This document shows, piece by piece, positions 1 to 5,856 of a stretch of DNA of 6,498 nt. The stretch comes from Prolixibacteraceae bacterium (GTDB taxonomy: Bacteria > Bacteroidota > Bacteroidia > Bacteroidales > Prolixibacteraceae). Positions within the stretch are counted from its first letter, which is position 1. Every line of letters starts with the position of its first letter. Position numbers and translations under genes: made by a program. The notes under the pieces are model-generated. The model made no database searches, was not told where the DNA came from, and worked only from the letters and a program-made list of their open reading frames with translations. Where the stretch lies: positions 1-6,498 of the forward strand of contig JAEUSS010000652.1 of NCBI GenBank assembly GCA_016788685.1. The letters are read 5' to 3'.

Positions 1-212
1 TTATCTTCTTCCAGATTCAGTACAATCCCCTTTACGCCTGAGTCAAATTCGATCATTTCATTTGATTCGACATTCGAAAGGCCGTAAATGCGGGCAATGC
101 CGTCTCCAACCTGAAGTACAGTTCCTACTTCTTCCAATTCGGCTTTACTTTTAAAGCCTTCGAGTTGTTGCCTGAGAATGACTGAAACTTCAGCAGGTTT
201 TATATTTGCCAT
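1..212 (-). CDS. atpA: ATP synthase F1 subunit alpha (partial, N-terminal 70 codons)
   Basis: Alpha subunit of the F1 catalytic head, which forms the alpha3beta3 hexamer on the cytoplasmic side of the membrane. Only the first 70 codons are present; the gene continues past the left edge, so the Walker A loop and the rest of the nucleotide-binding domain are not visible. The visible part opens with MANIKPAEVSVILRQQL, matching the N-terminal helix that binds subunit delta. It continues into the N-terminal beta-barrel with VGDGIARIYGLSNVESNEM (about residues 35-53), a strongly conserved alpha-subunit signature. The ATG at 212 lies 26 bp after the atpH stop. There is no Shine-Dalgarno sequence; the leader is A-rich. 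It is the last gene visible in the ATP synthase operon. Identity is secure from sequence and context. Confidence 0.96.
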   Translation of the reverse strand, partial: MANIKPAEVSVILRQQLEGFKSKAELEEVGTVLQVGDGIARIYGLSNVESNEMIEFDSGVKGIVLNLEED

Positions 213-238
213 CTTATTCTGTTTTTTCTATCGTTTTT

Positions 239-787
239 CTATTTCAATTCTGTTTGAAGCAATTGCTCTCTGATTTTTTTCAATTGTGTTGATATGCTGG
301 CATCGTATTGTTTATCGTCGACCCGAAGCACAAAGCCACCAATTAATTCATCATCCACCTTCCGGCTCAATTCGATTTTTGCATTAAACTCTTTTTCAAG
401 TATTTTCCTGATCTGAAGCACAAGGTCTTCGTTCATCGGTTGAGCGCTGGTTAATACGGCTGTTTTTATACCCTCTTCCTGACGGTACAAATCTTCAAGG
501 TTTCTGAATATGCCGGGAATATATTTTTCCCTGTTGTTTTCGGTAATGAGTACCAGAAAATTCAGGGATAATAGATTTACTTTATTCTCAAAAATGCTTT
601 TGATAGCTTTTACCTTGTTCGAGGTTTTTACTACCGGACTTTCGAGCAAGAAATTAAAATCGCCGCTTGTTGCACAAACATGGGCAATTAATCCGGCATC
701 AATGCGGAGTTCTGCTGTCAGCCCTTTTTCTTTGGCCAGCTCGAAAAAAGCCTTGGCGTACCGAACGTTTATTTTACTTTGATCCAT
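239..787 (-). CDS. atpH: ATP synthase F1 subunit delta (OSCP family)
   Basis: Peripheral-stalk subunit that joins the top of the F1 alpha subunits to the b-subunit dimer. The 182-residue length is typical for the family. The N-terminal part (RYAKAFFELAKEKG, about residues 9-22) is the usual first helix of the six-helix bundle. The C-terminal domain carries the OSCP signature DDELIGGFVLRVDDKQYDAS (about residues 144-163), followed by a final basic helix (STQLKKIREQLL). The ATG at 787 lies only 4 bp after the atpF stop, so the two are probably translationally coupled. Order atpF-atpH-atpA is the standard bacterial arrangement. Confidence 0.96.
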   Translation of the reverse strand: MDQSKINVRYAKAFFELAKEKGLTAELRIDAGLIAHVCATSGDFNFLLESPVVKTSNKVKAIKSIFENKVNLLSLNFLVLITENNREKYIPGIFRNLEDLYRQEEGIKTAVLTSAQPMNEDLVLQIRKILEKEFNAKIELSRKVDDELIGGFVLRVDDKQYDASISTQLKKIREQLLQTELK

Positions 788-791
788 ACGA

Positions 792-1286
792 TTATTTCAA
801 GTTCAGATCTTTCAACAAATCTTCAACCAGTTTCTCCTGATCTTTTGGATTTTCGAGTTCTTTCCTGATTACCTTTTCTGCAATCATCACTGATAATTCG
901 GCGACCTGCTTCTTGATGTCGTTGATGGCAGTCGCTTTTTCTGCATTGATTTGTTGTTTGGCAATTTCGATACTTTTCTGAGCCTCGGCATTGGCCTTGA
1001 TCCTGGCATCTGCAATGATCTGATCTTTAATATCACGGGCTTCTTTCAGGATAATATCTTTTTCTTTTCTTGCTTCAGCAATGATCTGATCGTTACTGGC
1101 TTTCAGTCCGGCAACTTCTTTCCGGGCTTTTTCGGCCGAGTTCAGCGCATCCGAGATCGATTTTTCACGGTCTTTCAATGCTTTCAGTATGGGGCCCCAT
1201 GCAAATTTTTTCAGGATGAAAAGAACGATCCCGAAAATGATGAGCATCCAAAATATTGTTCCGTAATCCGGAGTTACAAATCCCAT
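792..1286 (-). CDS. atpF: ATP synthase F0 subunit b
   Basis: Membrane-anchored peripheral-stalk subunit, normally a dimer, holding F1 against rotation. At 164 residues it is a normal-length b subunit. It starts MGFVTPDYGTIFWMLIIFG, with one transmembrane helix at about residues 9-27. This is followed by the conserved tether KKFAWGPILKALKDREKSI (about 26-44) and then a long charged coiled-coil rich in Ala, Lys, Glu and Asp up to about residue 140. The C-terminal LEDLLKDL-like end is the delta-binding part. The start ATG at 1286 follows a 74-bp gap after atpE that holds a strong hairpin (1319-1339), the largest gap between subunit genes in this operon. Confidence 0.96.
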   Translation of the reverse strand: MGFVTPDYGTIFWMLIIFGIVLFILKKFAWGPILKALKDREKSISDALNSAEKARKEVAGLKASNDQIIAEARKEKDIILKEARDIKDQIIADARIKANAEAQKSIEIAKQQINAEKATAINDIKKQVAELSVMIAEKVIRKELENPKDQEKLVEDLLKDLNLK

Positions 1287-1318
1287 AGCGTTGTGGTTGT
1301 TGGTTAAAAGAAACTCTT

Positions 1319-1339
1319 ACTCCCGGCAACCCCGGGAGT
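1319..1339 (-). promoter_or_regulatory. GC-rich intercistronic hairpin between atpE and atpF
   Basis: A perfect 8-bp inverted repeat, ACTCCCGG and CCGGGAGT, surrounds a 5-nt loop. Outer CTC/GAG bases can extend the stem across a small bulge. On the transcribed strand it begins 21 nt after the atpE stop and is followed by a T-rich but interrupted tract (AAGAGTTTCTTTTAACC), not a clean U-run. Because atpF, atpH and atpA follow in order, a full terminator is unlikely. A partial terminator, RNA 3'-end stabiliser or processing site that raises atpE mRNA over the downstream genes is plausible. The fold is seen in the sequence; the function is inferred. Confidence 0.6.
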
Positions 1340-1360
1340 GAGCTTCAGAATAAAAATTTC

Positions 1361-1621
<261 letters not shown>

Positions 1622-1637
1622 TTATAATGATGAATAA

Positions 1638-2726
1638 TTAATGATGCTCTGATGTTGCCATTCCAAAATAGAGTGCCGATAGCAGCGTAAATACATAGGC
1701 CTGTATAAACGAAACCAGCACATCAAGTAAAAGAATGAATACTGAAAATGCGATTGAGATGGGCGAAACGCCCAGTCCGGCCTCAACACCCATCAGTGAA
1801 TTGAAAATAAAAATCAAACTGACAAAAACCGTTACAATCAAGTGACCGGCCATCATGTTGGCGAACAAACGGACCATCAAAACGAACGGTTTGGTGATTA
1901 ATCCTGACAGTTCGACAATGGGCATGAGTGGAATGGGGAACTTCAGCCACCACGGGACATCTGGATTGTATATTTCTTTCCAGTAATGTTTGTTTCCGTT
2001 TATAGTGGTTATAAAAAATGTAAACAGAGCTAAAACCAGGGTAACGGCAATATTTCCGGTTACATTGGCACCGAACGGAAAAATCGGAATCAATCCGAGC
2101 AAATTGTTAACCAGGATAAAGAAAAAGGCGGTTAACAAAAAGGGCAGGAACTTTTCGAATTTCTTTTCGCCGATTGCGGGTTTGGCCACCTCGTCGCGGA
2201 TGAACAGGATGATCGGTTCGAACAGGTTTTGGAGCCCTTTTGGGGCCTGATTGGTATTTTTCTTAGCCGATTTGGCAATGCTCAGGAAAATAGCCATCAA
2301 AACGAAAACACTAACAAATATTCCGGCAACAGTTTTGGTGATTGATAAGTCAACCGGAACGCCAATAACCTCACCTGTTTCGTTTACTTCAACAATTTTT
2401 CCTTCATGCTCACCGTCGTGTTCAATCCTGAATCCGTTATAGGTTTCATGTCCGTGATGAAATCTGGATGACATAAAGAAGTTCCATCCTTTTTCAGAGG
2501 AGTGAAGGATAATCGGGAGCGGAATACTGATATGAGTTTCACCAAAGGTGGCAATGTGCCATTCGTAGGCATCCGAAACGTGTTCGATTACATATTTTCC
2601 GGCCTCGAAGTTTTTTGTCGTTTCCGTGTGTCCTTCGGGGCTGTTTGTTTCGCTTGCCCTGCCGACTTCCGCGAAGAGAAAAACTGCAAAAAGAATCAGA
2701 ATGAAGGATCGTATTATTCTTATCAT
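1638..2726 (-). CDS. atpB: ATP synthase F0 subunit a, with signal peptide and long periplasmic N-terminus
   Basis: Stator channel subunit that carries protons to and from the c-ring. At 362 residues it is much longer than E. coli subunit a (271). The extra length is N-terminal: a probable signal peptide (about 1-24, basic start, hydrophobic core, GRA end), then a soluble segment (about 25-128) with ten histidines between H33 and H107. Membrane helices follow at about 131-151, 193-215, 224-242, 272-310 and 324-357. The essential arginine is R286 in VRLFANMMAGH, matching E. coli R210; Q342 in IQAYVFTLLS matches Q252, and the MATSEHH end resembles E. coli MASEEH. H295 and D335 occupy the places of E. 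coli E219 and H245, an exchanged acid/His pair. The ATG at 2726 is 19 bp after the preceding gene. Confidence 0.96.
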   Translation of the reverse strand: MIRIIRSFILILFAVFLFAEVGRASETNSPEGHTETTKNFEAGKYVIEHVSDAYEWHIATFGETHISIPLPIILHSSEKGWNFFMSSRFHHGHETYNGFRIEHDGEHEGKIVEVNETGEVIGVPVDLSITKTVAGIFVSVFVLMAIFLSIAKSAKKNTNQAPKGLQNLFEPIILFIRDEVAKPAIGEKKFEKFLPFLLTAFFFILVNNLLGLIPIFPFGANVTGNIAVTLVLALFTFFITTINGNKHYWKEIYNPDVPWWLKFPIPLMPIVELSGLITKPFVLMVRLFANMMAGHLIVTVFVSLIFIFNSLMGVEAGLGVSPISIAFSVFILLLDVLVSFIQAYVFTLLSALYFGMATSEHH

Positions 2727-2745
2727 GTTATAATCTCTCTATGAA

Positions 2746-3123
2746 TTACTTGCTTTTTTGTCTGACAACTTTTGAGAATTCATAAACTTCAAAACTGGTG
2801 TACGCAACGTATAAAAGCAAAAAATTAGCAACAAATACTTTGGCGTTCGCTCGGTCTAAAATTACGAATAAAACAGCAACAGCCAGAAGAAAAAACATTT
2901 TTATAAAACTTACTGCCATGTATTGTGACGAAAATCTTAAACTTGATTTACCGGCAATCCTTAACAAATAAACGTGAACAAGGTTTGTTACAACATAAAA
3001 AAAGATCACCATAACAGGCAGAATTGGCAGATAAAAGGAGCGGAGTATGGTGGAATAAACGATTCCTCCCAGAAGAAAAACAATGACTGTCAGAATGGTA
3101 GACTGAATAACGAATCGTTTCAT
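2746..3123 (-). CDS. Four-helix membrane protein in the AtpI position, unnamed
   Basis: I do not recognise a named family. The protein has 125 residues from the ATG at 3123; a TTG at 3132 would add MQS and is less likely. Hydrophobicity shows four transmembrane helices at about residues 6-26, 32-54, 67-89 and 95-115, with a basic stretch (GKSSLRFSSQY) between the second and third, and a basic C-terminus (KVVRQKSK). Size, four-helix layout and position directly before atpB resemble AtpI, the small membrane protein associated with c-ring assembly in other bacteria, but I see no diagnostic motif. It lies 56 bp after atpZ and 19 bp before atpB. A role in F0 assembly or ion supply is inferred from position only. 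Confidence 0.8.
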   Translation of the reverse strand: MKRFVIQSTILTVIVFLLGGIVYSTILRSFYLPILPVMVIFFYVVTNLVHVYLLRIAGKSSLRFSSQYMAVSFIKMFFLLAVAVLFVILDRANAKVFVANFLLLYVAYTSFEVYEFSKVVRQKSK

Positions 3124-3179
3124 ACTTTGCAAATGCTGAATTAAATGTTCTGAATCTTATTTGTTTATAGTGACCGATT

Positions 3180-3395
3180 TTATAGAAATTTACGGATGGC
3201 ATGATAAATTGCCCCGACAACCGACAAGATCATTAAGAACAGGGTAAATGCCGGGAAGTTCAGTTCGAGCCACTGATCAATTTTGGCACCGACCCAAACT
3301 CCGATACCCATGATGGCGACCATTTCGAATGCCAATCCCGAATACCGGATAAAATCGTCAAACTTTTTTTTTTTGTTTATTAAAATTGTTGTCAT
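3180..3395 (-). CDS. atpZ: AtpZ/AtpI-family F0F1-associated membrane protein
   Basis: Small membrane protein of the AtpZ type (Pfam 'ATPase_gene1', putative F0F1-ATPase subunit, suggested Mg2+/Ca2+ transport or assembly role). It has 71 residues and two helices at about 17-37 and 48-66, joined by a short loop. The family core is visible as YSGLAFEMVAIMGIGVWVGA and KIDQWLELNFPAFT (about 18-51), including the G-x-x-x-G-x-x-x-D spacing, with a basic C-terminus AIRKFL. The ATG at 3395 overlaps the bactofilin stop as ATGA, so translation is probably coupled. Codons 8-11 lie in an 11-base A run coding KKKK, a possible slippage site; the downstream frame is intact. Confidence 0.88.
   Translation of the reverse strand: MTTILINKKKKFDDFIRYSGLAFEMVAIMGIGVWVGAKIDQWLELNFPAFTLFLMILSVVGAIYHAIRKFL
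3364..3374 (-). repeat. Homopolymer A11 tract (sense strand) inside atpZ
   Basis: Eleven consecutive T on the plus strand, read as A11 in the atpZ message and starting right after codon 7 (AAC). Losing one A leads to a TGA about 35 codons on; gaining one gives a TGA within two codons of the tract. Either change would abolish full-length AtpZ. The correct frame gives a family-like protein, so the reported length is probably right. The tract is visible; any slippage or phase-variation role is inference. Confidence 0.7.
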
Positions 3396-3754
3396 TCATT
3401 GGTGGCCGATTCATCACTCATGGTGCAAGTGCCGGCAAAGAATGCTCCGGGCTCAATCGACAGTTTACCTGTAACGATATCACCGGAAACGCTGGATGAA
3501 GATTTTAAAGACAGCAGCTCGTTGACAAATGTTTTTCCGTTGTGGGTTCCGGCAATTTCACAGCTTTTACATCTGATATCACCATCTATCCTTCCTGAAG
3601 CGCCAATCACCAACCGACCTTTTGACTCCAGGTTTCCGGCGATCTCTCCGTCAATCCGAAGATCTCCGTCTGAAACGATGTCACCGGTTATACGGGTTCC
3701 TTTGGCAATCAGATTAATTACTTGCAGATTAATTTCATTATTTTCTTTAGCCAT
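3392..3754 (-). CDS. Bactofilin (polymer-forming cytoskeletal protein, DUF583)
   Basis: Bactofilins self-assemble into nucleotide-free filaments, often beneath the membrane, and organise local cell-wall or polar functions. The 120-residue length is normal. After a short polar N-terminus (MAKENNEINLQ), residues about 14-111 form the bactofilin core of repeating short beta-strands with regularly spaced Gly and Ile/Val: KGTRITGDIVSDGDLRIDGE, GRLVIGASGRIDGDI and VSGDIVTGKLSIEPGAFFAG. It ends in an acidic tail (SDESATNE). C62 and C65 form a CxxC pair and there is a third Cys at 110. It is the first gene of the ATP synthase operon, lies downstream of a terminator and a -7-like element, and overlaps atpZ by four bases. 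Confidence 0.93.
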   Translation of the reverse strand: MAKENNEINLQVINLIAKGTRITGDIVSDGDLRIDGEIAGNLESKGRLVIGASGRIDGDIRCKSCEIAGTHNGKTFVNELLSLKSSSSVSGDIVTGKLSIEPGAFFAGTCTMSDESATNE

Positions 3755-3779
3755 TGTTTTGGTTTTTTTGAACGAATTC

Positions 3780-3787
3780 CAAATATA
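3780..3787 (-). promoter_or_regulatory. Candidate Bacteroidetes -7 element for the ATP synthase operon
   Basis: TATATTTG on the minus strand is an exact match to TAnnTTTG. It would give a short leader of about 20 nt before the bactofilin ATG at 3754. A TTTG lies upstream at 3812-3815, but the spacing (24 bp) is longer than the usual 19-21 bp for a -33 element. A second exact -7 match is at 3820-3827. Confidence 0.45.
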
Positions 3788-3819
3788 CTAAAGCTGATTT
3801 TAGATTGACAGCAAAGAAG

Positions 3820-3827
3820 CAAAAATA
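3820..3827 (-). promoter_or_regulatory. Second candidate -7 element upstream of bactofilin
   Basis: TATTTTTG on the minus strand also matches TAnnTTTG, between the preceding terminator and the bactofilin gene. TTTG copies at 3837-3844 are too close for a normal -33 box. A/T-rich sequence produces chance matches, so this is the weaker of the two candidates. Confidence 0.25.
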
Positions 3828-3837
3828 TGCCTAACCC

Positions 3838-3872
3838 AAACAAAAAACGTGCTTCTGTAAGGAAACACGTTT
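3838..3872 (-). terminator. Rho-independent terminator after the fabH-maoC unit
   Basis: Arms AAACGTG (3845-3851) and CACGTTT (3866-3872) pair perfectly, and TTC/GAA can add three pairs inside across one mismatch. On the transcribed strand the 3' arm runs into TTTTTTGTTT. The hairpin starts 24 nt after the MaoC-family stop and lies before the bactofilin promoter region, so it separates the lipid genes from the ATP synthase operon. Confidence 0.75.
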
Positions 3873-3896
3873 GGATATTGTATATCACATCTGGAT

Positions 3897-4364
3897 TTAT
3901 TTGATAAAGTGATAGAGAAAGGTTGCTGTCCCTTCAAAGGCAGGCTTCTTATTCCCTTCGATCTCCATGCAAATATTTAGCTGAACTTTAGTAATTCCCC
4001 GCAGGTTGGTAACCGACAATAAGACCACCCGGGTTCTGATTCTGCTGTTAACCTTTACGGGCTGATTAAACCTGAAACTGTCAATGCCGTAATTTACCAG
4101 CATTTTGATGTTTTCAACCTGAATGATCTGATCCCACATGTACGGCAATAGCGAGAGTGTAAGATAACCGTGTGCGATAGTACTTCCGAATGCCCCTTCG
4201 GTTTTGGCTCTTTCTTCATCAACATGAATCCACTGGTGATCAAGCGTTGCGTCAGCAAACTTGTTGATTTGATCCTGTGTTATCGTCAGGTATTCAGAAA
4301 TTCCGAGTTCCTGACCAACAAGTTTTTCAAATTCTTCGTGACTTCTGACAATCAGTTTTCCCAT
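3897..4364 (-). CDS. MaoC/NodN-family (R)-specific enoyl-CoA hydratase-like protein
   Basis: Single hot-dog-fold protein of the MaoC dehydratase family, NodN/R-hydratase subgroup, whose members add water to trans-2-enoyl thioesters to give (R)-3-hydroxyacyl products. At 155 residues it is typical. The hydratase motif is visible as FADATLDHQWIHVDEERAK (about 36-54), with catalytic candidates D42 and H47, followed by the conserved FGSTIAHGYLTLSLLP (about 59-74). The residue before the catalytic Asp is Leu rather than the common Gly. It starts 36 bp after fabH and ends at a terminator, so it is probably co-transcribed with fabH. The substrate is not readable from sequence; an acyl-CoA or acyl-ACP is likely. 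Confidence 0.88.
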   Translation of the reverse strand: MGKLIVRSHEEFEKLVGQELGISEYLTITQDQINKFADATLDHQWIHVDEERAKTEGAFGSTIAHGYLTLSLLPYMWDQIIQVENIKMLVNYGIDSFRFNQPVKVNSRIRTRVVLLSVTNLRGITKVQLNICMEIEGNKKPAFEGTATFLYHFIK

Positions 4365-4400
4365 AACCGGATTAATTAGTTTTATGTTAGATGTTATTTT

Positions 4401-5399
4401 CTATTTCGGATCGTAAGCCCACTTCAGGAAAATACTTCCCCATGTAAAACCAGCTCCAAAGGCCGCTAAAATGATGTTGTCACCTTTCCGCAGCTGATTT
4501 TCATAATCATATAAGCATAGTGGAATGGTTGCCGCGGTAGTATTTCCATATTTCTGAATGTTGATCATCACCCGATCTTTATCAATACCCATCCGGCGCC
4601 CAACAGCATCGATAATTCTCATATTGGCCTGATGGGGTACAAACCATGCCAGATCTTTTCCGGAGATGTGGTGTTTTTCCATCATTTCAACAGCAACATC
4701 GGCCATGTTTGAAACGGCAGATTTAAATACAGCCTGACCTTCCTGAGCTACAAAATGCTCATCGTTGTATACGGTTTCGTTGGATGCCGGGCGTAATGAT
4801 CCTCCGGCTTTTATCTGAAGGAACTGGCTCCCGGAACCGTCAACCCGATTGATATGGTCAATCACCCCCAGATTTTCATGGGTCGGTTCAAGCAATACGG
4901 CTGCTGCTCCGTCGCCAAATAACGGGCAGGTTGTACGGTCTTTATAATTGGTTATTGCCGACATCATGTCAGCTCCCAGGACAATTACTTTTTTATATTG
5001 GCCGCTTTCAATAAACTTTGCCCCGGTAGTTAATCCGAATATAAATCCGGAGCATGCAGCATTAAGGTCAAAGCCCCAGGCATTGATCAGGCCGGCTTTG
5101 TAGTTAATAATGTTTGCTGCTGCGGGGAGCGGGCTGTCCGGAGTTATGGTGGCACAAATCAATAAGTCAATTTCTTCCGGTTTGGTCCCGGTTTTTTCCA
5201 GTAACTGTTTCACTGCTGCAGCTCCCATATCAGAGGTGGCCTGTCCTTCATCTTTCATGATCCGGCGTTCTTTAATGCCGATTCGTTGCATGATCCATTC
5301 ATCCGAGGTTTCAACCCAGGTACTCAGCTCTTCGTTTGTCAACCGGTAATCGGGTAAAAAGGCTCCAATACCTGTAATTGCAGCACGAATTTTCTCCAT
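4401..5399 (-). CDS. fabH: Beta-ketoacyl-ACP synthase III
   Basis: Starts type II fatty acid synthesis by condensing an acyl-CoA primer with malonyl-ACP. From the ATG at 5399 it has 332 residues, normal for FabH; the reading frame stays open for 35 more codons upstream, but that stretch is not FabH-like. The thiolase-fold catalytic triad is complete: C116 in LNAACSGFIFG, H256 in WFVPHQANMRI and N286 in KYGNTTAATIP. The GAGFTWG motif is near the C-terminus (about 315-321), and the N-terminal TSDEWIMQRIGIKERR (about 31-46) is typical. It begins a new transcription unit, 259 bp after rpmF and beyond a terminator. No plsX precedes it, although plsX is the usual neighbour of fabH in many bacteria. 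Confidence 0.96.
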   Translation of the reverse strand: MEKIRAAITGIGAFLPDYRLTNEELSTWVETSDEWIMQRIGIKERRIMKDEGQATSDMGAAAVKQLLEKTGTKPEEIDLLICATITPDSPLPAAANIINYKAGLINAWGFDLNAACSGFIFGLTTGAKFIESGQYKKVIVLGADMMSAITNYKDRTTCPLFGDGAAAVLLEPTHENLGVIDHINRVDGSGSQFLQIKAGGSLRPASNETVYNDEHFVAQEGQAVFKSAVSNMADVAVEMMEKHHISGKDLAWFVPHQANMRIIDAVGRRMGIDKDRVMINIQKYGNTTAATIPLCLYDYENQLRKGDNIILAAFGAGFTWGSIFLKWAYDPK

Positions 5400-5440
5400 A
5401 AATAAAAATTTAAAAATCAAATTTTTTAAAAACGATGTTA

Positions 5441-5454
5441 CCGGAAACTTCCGG
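5441..5454. promoter_or_regulatory. Palindrome CCGGAA-AC-TTCCGG upstream of fabH
   Basis: A perfect 6+6 inverted repeat with a 2-base centre, 42-55 bp before the fabH ATG. A one-mismatch -7-like sequence (AAAATTTG on the minus strand, 5418-5425) would put it over the -33 region. It is a possible operator; no regulator can be named from the sequence. Confidence 0.35.
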
Positions 5455-5489
5455 AAAACCATCTGCAATAACTGAAACTTTGGGAAGTT

Positions 5490-5508
5490 TAAATTGCGGC
5501 GCAATTTA
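5490..5508. promoter_or_regulatory. Palindrome TAAATTGC-GGC-GCAATTTA upstream of fabH
   Basis: A perfect 8+8 inverted repeat with a 3-base centre, about 90-110 bp before the fabH start. It is the longest dyad in this gap apart from the rpmF terminator, and has no T-run after it, so it looks more like a protein-binding site than a terminator. Regulation of fatty acid synthesis is inferred from position alone. Confidence 0.4.
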
Positions 5509-5610
5509 GAATGAAAAAACCGAACAGCAAAGAAAAATCAGGCAAATAATTCGCCTAACTCCTTTTAAAACAATTAATTAAATTGTTCGAATGTTACAAC
5601 AGGAGGGAAT

Positions 5611-5643
5611 AAAAAAGGTCAGAAGAATTGCCTTCTTCTGACC
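5611..5643 (-). terminator. Rho-independent terminator after rpmF
   Basis: Perfect 11-bp stem (GGTCAGAAGAA at 5617-5627 with TTCTTCTGACC at 5633-5643) and a 5-nt loop. On the minus strand it is followed directly by TTTTTT (5616-5611). It begins 15 nt after the rpmF stop, ending the DUF177-rpmF unit. The other orientation lacks a T-run. Confidence 0.93.
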
Positions 5644-5658
5644 ATAGTAGGGTAGTTA

Positions 5659-5844
5659 TTAAACTGTAACGTCTTTTTCGATTGCCAACTTACCTCTGTA
5701 ATATCCACACTCCGGACATACAGTATGGTATTTAACAGTTGTGCCACAATTTGAACAAGCTGCCAATGTTGCTGGAGTTGCTTTGTAATGTGTTCTTCTT
5801 TTGTCTCTGCGGGTTTTTGATACCCTGTGTTTTGGATGTGCCAT
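5659..5844 (-). CDS. rpmF: 50S ribosomal protein bL32 (zinc-ribbon form)
   Basis: Small basic protein of the large ribosomal subunit, 61 residues. The start MAHPKHRVSKTRRDKRRTHY is diagnostic for bL32. It keeps both CxxC pairs, C30/C33 and C43/C46, so it is the zinc-binding (C+) form. The last residues (AIEKDVTV) form a short tail. The ATG at 5844 lies 12 bp after the stop of the DUF177 gene, with no Shine-Dalgarno sequence, and the unit closes with the strong hairpin downstream. Identity is certain. Confidence 0.98.
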   Translation of the reverse strand: MAHPKHRVSKTRRDKRRTHYKATPATLAACSNCGTTVKYHTVCPECGYYRGKLAIEKDVTV

Positions 5845-5856
5845 CTTAACTAATCT

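Noticed and set aside
510..782. 90-codon plus-strand open frame opposite atpH
   Set aside because: Antisense to a complete OSCP-family gene and lacks independent support.
951..1307. 118-codon plus-strand open frame opposite atpF
   Set aside because: Antisense to a well-conserved b subunit; the Phe-rich product reflects Lys/Glu codons read backward.
1319..1339. The atpE-atpF hairpin as a full operon terminator
   Set aside because: There is no clean U-run, and the co-directional subunit genes atpF, atpH and atpA follow with no promoter-like element seen in the gap.
2948..3220. 90-codon minus-strand frame overlapping atpZ and the four-helix gene
   Set aside because: It overlaps both real genes in another frame. 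Its Cys/His/Ser-rich product looks like a shadow, while the other frame gives clean membrane helices.
3399..3791. 130-codon open frame on the plus strand opposite bactofilin
   Set aside because: It is antisense to a clear bactofilin gene, and its protein has no recognisable motif. Its openness follows from the codon pattern of the real gene.
5400..5504. Upstream extension of fabH by 35 codons
   Set aside because: The added residues do not resemble FabH, and the family N-terminus begins at the ATG at 5399. The extension would also run through the CCGGAA palindrome.
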